The notes below the pieces were generated by a model, which was given only the letters and a program-made list of their open reading frames with translations, ran no database searches and was not told where the DNA came from. A DNA stretch of 7,903 nucleotides from Pseudomonadota bacterium (lineage in GTDB: Bacteria > Desulfobacterota > Desulfobacteria > Desulfobacterales > ETH-SRB1): positions 1 through 7,903 of the forward strand of contig JAHIKR010000303.1 in assembly GCA_018897415.1 (NCBI GenBank), read 5' to 3'. Each line of letters starts with the position of its first letter. Position 1 is the first letter of the stretch. Below, piece after piece: positions 1 through 5,337 of the stretch. Made by a program: the position numbers and the translations under genes.

Positions 1-156
1 GTGTGAATAAACGAATAAATATATTAATCACGTTCCTGAAACCGGCGTTTACCTGTCCTATTTCGTCGTCTGACGTTTTAATTTTCTCTAATGAAAGGTC
101 TCCAAGGGCAACATTTTCTGCAGTCTTGAGTAATATATTTATTCGTTTATTGACAC
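1..156. repeat. Near-perfect 26-bp inverted repeat inside the sensor gene, arm 1 at the window end
   Basis: Bases 1-26 are the reverse complement of 131-156 with one mismatch (base 5 against 152). The uninterrupted match is 21 bp (6-26 with 131-151), and the spacer is 104 bp. Both arms lie in sensible HAMP coding sequence: the outer arm encodes INIFIRLF and the inner arm VNKRINIL. An inverted match this long inside a gene, ending exactly at base 1, suggests either a fold-back assembly or amplification artefact at a contig end or a true hairpin. Confidence 0.8.
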
Positions 157-802
157 GATAATCAAAGAATTTATAAATAAGAATAATGAGCGCAATTAAA
201 CTGGATATACCGATAAAAATGCTTTTATTGCGTGTATCTATGATAGCTGAAGATATATTTTTAACGGAAGAACAAACAGCAATTCCTCCTAATACGTTGC
301 GTGTGCTTCCATGACAGTGATAACAGCGCGACTCATTTATAATTGGATGCACGTGAGTATTGTAAGGCTCTCCTTCGATTGTTATTTCAAAAGATTGTTC
401 CGTTGCTTTGCCATCTATTATCATTTTTTCAACAACATCTGAAACAGTTCTGCTTTTTAGAACCATGTCCAAAGATTTGCCCGGCATTTCCAAATCTGTG
501 CTAAAAGAGATATTTTTATTAAAATCATAAACATATATCTTCATGTCCGGAATTTTTTCGTTAAGTCTTTGAAACTGCTTTCTAACCATGTCATTATCGC
601 CAACAGCCAGCGCATCATACATTCCTCCTTCTAACGTATCTATAAGTACATCGCTCTGATGCCAAAGCTGTTCATTGATTAAATTTTTTTCTTCTCTAAT
701 ATTGAAAATTATTATAGCTATTATAACAATAGAAACAACCGCTGAGACAGGGATCATTACCTGTACCCATAGTTTTTCCCTGTATAATGAAAGAAGTTTC
801 AT
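1..802 (-). CDS. Membrane sensor with periplasmic c-type haem domain and HAMP (C-terminus cut by window edge)
   Basis: 267 codons are visible from ATG at 802 and the frame stays open to base 1, so the output domain is missing. Seen: a short cytoplasmic N-terminus, TM1 at about residues 14-34, a periplasmic region of about 160 residues, TM2 at about 195-211, then a HAMP domain with the usual GDLS and DDEIGQ signatures (about 234-250). The periplasmic part holds CYHCH at 160-164, a CxxCH c-type haem attachment motif, followed by LGGIAV. Known: Geobacter has chemoreceptors with periplasmic c-haem PAS-like sensor domains (GSU0582, GSU0935), which this layout resembles. Inferred: it senses redox state or a diatomic gas and passes the signal to either a methyl-accepting or a histidine-kinase output, which cannot be told apart here. 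The start is fixed by GGAGG four bases upstream. It lies 246 bp downstream of the CNNM operon, beyond a repeat cluster, so it is probably transcribed separately. Confidence 0.88.
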   Translation of the reverse strand, partial: MKLLSLYREKLWVQVMIPVSAVVSIVIIAIIIFNIREEKNLINEQLWHQSDVLIDTLEGGMYDALAVGDNDMVRKQFQRLNEKIPDMKIYVYDFNKNISFSTDLEMPGKSLDMVLKSRTVSDVVEKMIIDGKATEQSFEITIEGEPYNTHVHPIINESRCYHCHGSTRNVLGGIAVCSSVKNISSAIIDTRNKSIFIGISSLIALIILIYKFFDYRVNKRINILLKTAENVALGDLSLEKIKTSDDEIGQVNAGFRNVINIFIRLFT

Positions 803-806
803 AATG

Positions 807-811
807 CCTCC
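807..811 (-). promoter_or_regulatory. Strong ribosome binding site of the haem sensor gene
   Basis: On the minus strand the sequence reads CCGGAGGCATTATG: a full GGAGG core four bases before the ATG at 802. It decides the start, because the competing frame that opens in the repeat region (956-696) runs straight through this site. Confidence 0.75.
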
Positions 812-850
812 GGAAAATTATTGAAGATTGAAGATTGAAGATTGAATATT

Positions 851-924
851 TGCCTGCCCGCCATCGCGAGACATACTCAATGCTCTTCGTCCTTTTGTTG
901 GCTTGCTCAGGCGAGGCGGGCGGG
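851..924. repeat. GC-rich palindromic repeat, copy A (long spacer)
   Basis: CCTGCCCGCC (853-862) pairs with GGCGGGCGGG (915-924) with one G-T wobble. The flanking TGCCTGCCCGCCATCGC and CTCAGGCGAGGCGGGCGGG segments recur at 7724-7764 in the opposite orientation. Here the two halves are separated by 38 bases, against 5 in the other copy. Its high GC stands out from the AT-rich surroundings. Confidence 0.75.
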
Positions 925-939
925 TCTAACATTTTAAAT

Positions 940-973
940 GAACTACCCCGCAGCAAGCTTCGAGGAATTTAAC
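940..973. repeat. SKLRGI-type dispersed repeat, hybrid copy
   Basis: The left 20 bases (940-959) are identical to the reverse complement of 5322-5341. From about 951 on, the sequence follows the reverse complement of 5187-5212 with few mismatches and ends in the same AACCC. The copy thus joins the left half of one repeat variant to the right half of another. In one frame this family reads RSKLRGI. Confidence 0.7.
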
Positions 974-988
974 CCAATAACTCACGAA

Positions 989-1005
989 AATCTGTGTAAT
1001 CTGTG
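989..1005. repeat. AATCTGTG tandem pair
   Basis: AATCTGTG occurs twice separated by one T, followed by GGATTAAAA. I recall similar AATCTGTGTAATCTGTGG strings as dispersed intergenic repeats in other bacterial genomes; that is from memory and not verified here. No function is implied. Confidence 0.5.
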
Positions 1006-1048
1006 GATTAAAATTAACAGAATTCCTTCAATCTTCAATCTTCAATAG

Positions 1049-2284
1049 TCAATTTTCAATATCTACTACTATTTCATGGATGGATCTTTTACTGGATAAC
1101 ATTATAGTAAATTTAATATTCTTATATATGAATTTATCACCTTTTTGAGGAATTTCGCCCATGTGTTTAAGCAGAAAACCTCCAATGGTTTCATAGTCTT
1201 CTTTTGGCAGGTTTATTTTCAGTTGTTCGTTTACATCTTCTATTTCCATTCTGGCGTTAATTAGGAATTTGTTGTCATTGAGCTTTATAATTTTGCTTAT
1301 TTCTCTATCATATTCATCACGGATATCACCGACTACTTCTTCGAGTATATCTTCAATGGTAATAATACCTGCTGAGCCACCATATTCATCAACAACAATG
1401 GCAATTGAATTGTGTGATTTTTGAAAAGAAAGAAGAAGATCATCAACTCGTTTAAGCTCTGGTACAATAGGTGTTTTTCTTATGAATTGTTCAATTTTTG
1501 CTTTGTTGTCATGTGCGTGGAGAAGGTCAAAAAAATATATAATACCTATAAGATTGTCTATTCGGTCCTTAAAAACCGGCAGCCTTGAATATCCGGTTCT
1601 GCTGAGAATTTTTGTTGCATCACTTACATCGGCTGTATTTGTTATTGCGGTCACATTTACGAGAGGAACCATGACATCTGAAACTTTAGACTCTGAAAGA
1701 TGAAAAACCCTGTGAATAAGTTTTTTTTCTTTTCTTCTTAAATCACTTTCTTCGCCAGGAATACTTAGCGACATTGAGAGTTCTTCTTTAGTTATAAATG
1801 GGAGCCTTTTAATATTTTCTTTTCCTATACGTCCGTAACAACGTTCGCTTGCCCAGAAAATAAGATAGGTAATCGGTGAAATAATACGGGATGCAAAAAA
1901 AAGTAAATGGGAAATCTTTGGCGCAATTCTGGTTGCATTCTGCTGAAATATTGTTCTTGGGATTATTTCTCCGAACATCAATAAGAAAGGAGATATGATA
2001 ACAATTGTCAATATTTCTCCATGATTTTCGAAAAAACCTTCAAACAATGCTGCAGCAACAACAGAGGCTATTATCACGAACATGTTCGTCCCTGTACTGG
2101 TTGTTGCCAGATACCAGCGTTGATTATTAATCATATCTAATGCCAGCTTGGCACCCCTATAGCCCTTAGCAACCTTTCTCCTGAGCCTGAGCTTGTTTGA
2201 TGATATTAGAACCATTTCTGAACCGGAAAAAAAGCCTTGGATCAATATGCAAAGAACTATTATAATAATATTTATGCTAATCAT
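1049..2284 (-). CDS. CNNM/CorC (HlyC) family membrane protein with CBS pair and transporter-associated C-terminal domain
   Basis: 411 residues, the usual full-length form. Domains in order: DUF21/CNNM transmembrane domain (about 1-180) with FFSGSE at 18-23, GTNMF at 65-69 and GEIIPR at 105-110; a CBS pair (about 200-325) with VMVP at 204-207, SRLPVF at 233-238, and GIITIED at 306-312 carrying the T/S-x-x-D nucleotide-binding pattern; and a CorC_HlyC domain (about 335-410) with the typical ETIGGFLL at 365-372. Known: CNNM/CorC proteins export or help export Mg2+ and other divalent cations, and their CBS domains bind adenine nucleotides; the old name hemolysin is misleading. The PK usually found in the GEIxPK motif is PR here. 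The start overlaps the stop of the preceding paralogue as ATGA, which suggests translational coupling. The family call is firm; the transported ion is inferred. Confidence 0.95.
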   Translation of the reverse strand: MISINIIIIVLCILIQGFFSGSEMVLISSNKLRLRRKVAKGYRGAKLALDMINNQRWYLATTSTGTNMFVIIASVVAAALFEGFFENHGEILTIVIISPFLLMFGEIIPRTIFQQNATRIAPKISHLLFFASRIISPITYLIFWASERCYGRIGKENIKRLPFITKEELSMSLSIPGEESDLRRKEKKLIHRVFHLSESKVSDVMVPLVNVTAITNTADVSDATKILSRTGYSRLPVFKDRIDNLIGIIYFFDLLHAHDNKAKIEQFIRKTPIVPELKRVDDLLLSFQKSHNSIAIVVDEYGGSAGIITIEDILEEVVGDIRDEYDREISKIIKLNDNKFLINARMEIEDVNEQLKINLPKEDYETIGGFLLKHMGEIPQKGDKFIYKNIKFTIMLSSKRSIHEIVVDIEN

Positions 2285-3300
2285 GGCGCATCCACTGGAT
2301 CATGTTCATCATATATTTCACCAAAAAGTTCTTCCAAAAGATCTTCTAATGAGACAAGGCCTGAAACTTTTCCTCGTTCATTTAAACATATGGCTATGTG
2401 TTTACGTTGTTGCTTCATTGTGTAAAAGACCTCATCAATATTTTCATCCTCCTGTATGAAATATGGTTTTCTGCAAATGCCTGGCAGAAGTCTGGATTTA
2501 GTTTTATATTTTTTAGTTATAACTTTTAGCAGATCCTTTGCATAAAGGATTCCTGTTATATTATCGATATTTTCTTTGAAAACGGGAATTCTTGAATGAT
2601 GATTTTGTTTCACAAGCTTAATTACCGATTCGATATCCATGTCATACGGGAGACAGAATATTTTTTTTGCAGGGGTCATGACTTCCAATACATGGGTGTC
2701 ACTGAACTCGAAAACATTGTGGATAAGGTCTCTTTCAACAATTTTTAGTTCGCCGTTTTTGTAGCTTAAATCCACCATATCACGGAAATCGTCTTCCATT
2801 ATGGTTGGTGAAGGTTTATGTTTTTCTATACTAAATAATTTTATGAAACAATCTGTAAACTTAATAATAATCCAGCGAAGTGGTGAAATTAATTTTGCAA
2901 ATGTATTGAGAGGCGCGGATATGAAAGGAGCAATTGTTTCATTATGGGTTACACCTATGGTTTTTGGGATCACCTCGGCAAATATCAGTGTCAAGGGTGT
3001 CATTGCTGCAATGGTAAACCATTTCCCGTGTTCGCCAAAGAGAGATACAAAAAGGTAAGTAGCAATAACTGATGCAGCGATATTAACCATATCATTGCCC
3101 ATCAGTATTGTTACTATGAGTCTTCTTGGATGAAGAAGAAGCTTATCTACAAGAGCTGCTCGTTTATTGCCGCTTTTTCTGAGGCGCTCACGTTGCAAAA
3201 GAGATAGGGAAAACAGAGCTGTTTCCGAACCTGAAAAAAAGCCGGAAAAGAGAAGTAGAAAAATTATTAAGGCTGCTTTAAAGATTAAATCGACTTCCAA
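2281..3300 (-). CDS. CNNM/CorC family membrane protein with CBS pair, short form lacking the CorC_HlyC domain
   Basis: 339 residues. The DUF21/CNNM domain (about 1-190) has FFSGSE at 21-26, MGNDMVNI at 67-74 and AEVIPKTI at 108-115, with roughly four membrane segments. A CBS pair (about 200-330) follows, with VMTP at 207-210, SRIPVF at 236-241, and GLVSLED at 314-320. The protein ends right after EIYDEHD, so the C-terminal CorC_HlyC domain of its neighbour is absent by a clean stop rather than a frameshift. The usual DEYGG before the last CBS strand reads NERGK. The start is a TTG at 3300: no ATG or GTG fits, and AAGGA (3317-3313) lies 12 bases upstream, overlapping the stop codon of the DUF89 gene. 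The gap to that gene is 16 nt, and the stop overlaps the next start by 4 nt. Inferred: it works with its longer paralogue, perhaps as a heterodimer, in divalent-cation transport. Confidence 0.93.
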   Translation of the reverse strand: MEVDLIFKAALIIFLLLFSGFFSGSETALFSLSLLQRERLRKSGNKRAALVDKLLLHPRRLIVTILMGNDMVNIAASVIATYLFVSLFGEHGKWFTIAAMTPLTLIFAEVIPKTIGVTHNETIAPFISAPLNTFAKLISPLRWIIIKFTDCFIKLFSIEKHKPSPTIMEDDFRDMVDLSYKNGELKIVERDLIHNVFEFSDTHVLEVMTPAKKIFCLPYDMDIESVIKLVKQNHHSRIPVFKENIDNITGILYAKDLLKVITKKYKTKSRLLPGICRKPYFIQEDENIDEVFYTMKQQRKHIAICLNERGKVSGLVSLEDLLEELFGEIYDEHDPVDAP

Positions 3301-3316
3301 TGTGTCGTAATTTCCT

Positions 3317-5122
3317 TTATATCTGACATAGTTCGCTTAGCCTTTGATCATACATCTTTCCTATACCGTATTCATTCCGTCTCATAAATTTTTCAACAGA
3401 AGGACCTATGATCTGCATTTCAGGATGTTTTTTTTGAACATCAAGAGCAATTCTCATCTCTTTTGTGCATCCAGTGCTATATGTGGCATCCTTTCCAACC
3501 CATTCCGGAGGAACTTTTTTATCCATAGCCTGGAATGCTTTAACTATATCATCGTAGCTCTGAAACCGCCATATGTCTATATAACCGCTCCGTTGGACAA
3601 TTTCCCACATATACATCAAATCATCTGCATCCATTCCGGTTTCAAAGTATTCAGAAGGATTGATTATAAATGTCATTGCAAACTGACCTTTTAGAAAATC
3701 TATAAATACAGACATGATTTTTTTTGCTATCTTTATTTTTCCTGGGATGGAAGCTATAATGCCACTGTAAAAAATGACCGTCATTCCATTTTTTTTTGCC
3801 TCTTCCATCTGGTCGATAATAATTTTTGCTTTCTTCTCAAGATCGCTATGTGAAAACTTAATTACAGATGGATGCTTTGGTTTACAAGAGATTTGGATCG
3901 ATCCATCCTCACCTCTTGAAATATTGAATATATCTCTGGTAAATTGAAAATGATTTTCAAAAATTCTCCGTTTCTGATCGTGGCCTCTTGAAATTATTCC
4001 ATCTACCTCTCTGAAAATTCTTGAGAAAACTTTTGAAGTAAGAAGAAGATTAAGATTTTCACGTGTTCCGTCTGATATGGCAATTATATTGTTATCGCTT
4101 CTTAAAATTCTAACAAGTTCGTTTTTGCCCAAGTTCTTTTCTTCAATAAAAAATGCCCCTTCGAGCTCTTTGCTTAATATCTCATCTGCATGGACATCTA
4201 GGAAATCGACTTTGGTATAAAGAGGCCCTTCTTTAAAAGCAATAATTATCTTATGCCCCAGCTTTACGAGATATTTAATTATTGCAAGGTCCACTATAAT
4301 TTCTCCTGATTCATCAGCGAGCCACAAAATTTTTTTTGTTTGCTCTTCTTTTAAGTAGATTTCCTTGCTCTCGATTCCAAGGAAATTTAGCAGAGGTTTA
4401 ACGCCATTTCCGATCATTTGACGATCGAACAGTTTATGAAAATCATCTTCTTTATAGGCTTTTGATTCGTCTGATTCCCAGAGAGAATTTTCAACCGACA
4501 GGGATAATAGCCTTTTGATTTCAACATGCTCAATGAATTCTTTAATCCCCGCAAGAGTTGCAGGAGGTTCTAAAATAGCTGTGTTATCCACTTGGTTTAT
4601 AGCTTTTTTAAAAGCTTCTGAGCAAATAGCTTTATTAACTCTATTATTACGAATGGCTTTTTCACAGAGAAAGGGATCGTCTATAAGGGTTCGATTAAGA
4701 AAGATTTTGAGCAGCCTTTTTTCTAAGCGAGACGGAATCATCATTTCATCATGAGTTTCGTGCAAAAACTTTATTTTGATAAGTGCTTTAAGGAAACTTT
4801 TATCCCTTTCATCTTCTATTTGGTTATCAATAAGACCCATAATTCTTTGAAAAACCTCTTTATATTTTTGTTGGATAAAAGAGGAATTATTTTTGTTCAT
4901 AATTGCTTCAAACATTTTCTCTGAACAGGGATAATATCTTTCATCATCATCTGTATGAACCATGAAGGTAAGCTGCTCTGGTGATGCCACCTGGTCAGGG
5001 TAGGCGAAATGATCCATATGGTTTTCAATAAAGAAAGCTGTATACCAGGCATCTTTTTCAGGGTCTTCTCCGGGCCGGTACGTAATTTGGGCATTTTCAC
5101 TGGATTCCATTTTATTTTCCAT
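3317..5122 (-). CDS. Large DUF89/ARMT1-like protein with divergent metal-site motifs
   Basis: 601 residues, no signal peptide or membrane segment, so probably cytoplasmic. Residues about 80-260 are mainly helical, like the N-terminal helical part of DUF89 proteins. LWLADESGEIIVDL (267-279 region) matches the DUF89 core, normally DNxGE followed by D; here D270 is kept but Asn is replaced by E271. KEGPLYTKVDF (297-307) matches the KGGPxxND segment, and GIISRGHDQ (375-383) matches the KGQGN segment, both altered. Known: DUF89 proteins are metal-dependent phosphatases acting on sugar phosphates and damaged metabolites; human ARMT1 belongs here. About 160 further residues (440-601) contain CTKE at 552-555 and resemble nothing I recognise. 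The start is the first of two ATGs (5122 and 5110), chosen because AAAAGGAAAA sits just upstream. It is the first gene of the operon with the two CNNM genes. The family assignment is moderately sure; activity is uncertain. Confidence 0.8.
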   Translation of the reverse strand: MENKMESSENAQITYRPGEDPEKDAWYTAFFIENHMDHFAYPDQVASPEQLTFMVHTDDDERYYPCSEKMFEAIMNKNNSSFIQQKYKEVFQRIMGLIDNQIEDERDKSFLKALIKIKFLHETHDEMMIPSRLEKRLLKIFLNRTLIDDPFLCEKAIRNNRVNKAICSEAFKKAINQVDNTAILEPPATLAGIKEFIEHVEIKRLLSLSVENSLWESDESKAYKEDDFHKLFDRQMIGNGVKPLLNFLGIESKEIYLKEEQTKKILWLADESGEIIVDLAIIKYLVKLGHKIIIAFKEGPLYTKVDFLDVHADEILSKELEGAFFIEEKNLGKNELVRILRSDNNIIAISDGTRENLNLLLTSKVFSRIFREVDGIISRGHDQKRRIFENHFQFTRDIFNISRGEDGSIQISCKPKHPSVIKFSHSDLEKKAKIIIDQMEEAKKNGMTVIFYSGIIASIPGKIKIAKKIMSVFIDFLKGQFAMTFIINPSEYFETGMDADDLMYMWEIVQRSGYIDIWRFQSYDDIVKAFQAMDKKVPPEWVGKDATYSTGCTKEMRIALDVQKKHPEMQIIGPSVEKFMRRNEYGIGKMYDQRLSELCQI

Positions 5123-5138
5123 ACGTTTTCCTTTTGAT

Positions 5139-5172
5139 TGGTCGAGTGGTCAAGTAGTCAACCACTCGACCA
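5139..5172. repeat. 12-bp perfect stem hairpin before the DUF89 gene
   Basis: TGGTCGAGTGGT (5139-5150) is the exact reverse complement of ACCACTCGACCA (5161-5172), with a 10-base loop. It lies 17 bases before the DUF89 start codon, so it would be in the 5' leader of the operon mRNA. No T-run follows on the minus strand, which argues against an intrinsic terminator in the direction of transcription. Confidence 0.75.
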
Positions 5173-5186
5173 CTTTTAATCTCTAT

Positions 5187-5213
5187 GGGTTCAATTCCCC
5201 GAAGCTTGCTTCG
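5187..5213. repeat. SKLRGI-type dispersed repeat, second variant
   Basis: The reverse complement reads CGAAGCAAGCTTCGGGGAAT and then TGAACCC. It matches the right half of the copy at 940-973 with few mismatches. CGAAGC TT GCTTCG (5200-5213) is a perfect 6-bp stem. On the minus strand one frame reads RSKLRGIEP, the same peptide as at the end of the HAD gene. Confidence 0.7.
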
Positions 5214-5218
5214 TTGCC

Positions 5219-5286
5219 TGTCATTCCCGCGGGAATCCAGAAAAATAAAGCAAAGGAATGGATTCCTGCCTTCGCAGGAATGACAG
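5219..5286. repeat. TGTCATTCC inverted repeat pair
   Basis: TGTCATTCCCGCGGGAATCC begins at 5219, and its counterpart in opposite orientation ends TGCCTTCGCAGGAATGACA at 5285. The first arm lacks about six central bases (GCGAAG) found in the second. Each arm is also palindromic by itself (ATTCCCGCGGGAAT; ATTCCTGCCTTCGCAGGAAT). The form recalls the ATTCCC-N-GGGAAT dispersed repeats known from Neisseria (dRS3); the likeness is of shape, and common origin is not claimed. Confidence 0.75.
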
Positions 5287-5302
5287 TGCCCCAATTGTTA
5301 TA

Positions 5303-5337
5303 AAAATTTTAGATACCCCGTAGCTTGCTGCGGGGTA
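5303..5337 (-). terminator. Repeat hairpin with T-tract, possible terminator of the glycosyltransferase-HAD unit
   Basis: On the minus strand TACCCCG and CGGGGTA (5337-5331 and 5320-5314) form a 7-bp stem, with an inner AGC/GCT stem, followed after a short AT stretch by TTTTT (5307-5303). It overlaps the last codons and stop of the HAD gene. The distance from stem to T-tract is about 6-7 bases, longer than in a standard intrinsic terminator, so this is tentative. The same palindrome recurs as the left half of 940-973, so it is primarily a dispersed repeat. Confidence 0.4.

Larger units (their letters stand above)
819..1047. repeat. Perfect 22-bp inverted repeat of ATTGAAG heptads bounding a repeat cluster
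   Basis: Bases 819-840 hold three ATTGAAG heptads, and a fourth heptad variant (ATTGAAT) follows at 841-847. The exact reverse complement of 819-840 is at 1026-1047, directly next to the stop codon of the upstream CNNM gene (1049-1051). The 185 bp between the arms contain only repeats. The whole resembles a small non-autonomous element with terminal inverted repeats, but I see no target-site duplication or transposase, so it may simply be two oppositely oriented dispersed heptad arrays. Confidence 0.75.
803..1048. other. Intergenic repeat mosaic between the CNNM operon and the sensor gene
   Basis: No supportable gene lies here. From low to high coordinate it holds an ATTGAAG heptad array, a GC-rich palindrome (851-924), a hybrid SKLRGI-type repeat (940-973), an AATCTGTG tandem pair (989-1005), and the inverted copy of the heptad array (1026-1047). 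I see no clear sigma-70 promoter for the sensor gene and no terminator with a T-run for the operon. Confidence 0.7.
5123..5308. other. Palindrome-filled leader upstream of the DUF89 gene
   Basis: This 186-bp gap between the HAD gene and the DUF89-CNNM operon carries three separate inverted-repeat structures (5139-5172, 5187-5213, 5219-5286), with a fourth at 5314-5337 in the end of the HAD gene. A 60-codon reading frame on the minus strand runs through all of them but encodes only repeat translation. I see no convincing promoter. Confidence 0.65.

Noticed and set aside
696..956. 86-codon minus-strand frame across the sensor start
   Set aside because: It overlaps the well-supported sensor gene in another frame, and its first half only translates the repeats at 851-950.
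819..1047. CRISPR-like array
   Set aside because: The heptad repeats are tandem without spacers and are inverted rather than directly repeated at intervals.
2193..3058. Plus-strand frames opposite the CNNM genes
   Set aside because: They are antisense shadows with no domain signature; the minus strand carries complete CNNM and CBS motifs there.
3344..3694. 116-codon plus-strand frame opposite the DUF89 C-terminus
   Set aside because: Antisense to a continuous 601-residue frame; no recognisable motif and no ribosome site considered convincing.
3788..3797. Homopolymer A runs (minus strand) in the DUF89 gene and near 5915-5923 in the HAD gene as programmed frameshift sites
   Set aside because: Both genes read through in one frame with intact motifs on either side, and no alternative-frame product makes sense; AT-rich lysine codons explain the runs.
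4897..5100. 67-codon minus-strand frame inside the DUF89 gene
   Set aside because: It is an alternative frame of a clearly coding region with conserved DUF89 motifs in the main frame.
5112..5294. 60-codon minus-strand frame in the DUF89 leader
   Set aside because: Its whole sequence is translation of the palindromic repeats (including RSKLRGI), and it runs into the DUF89 start in a different frame.
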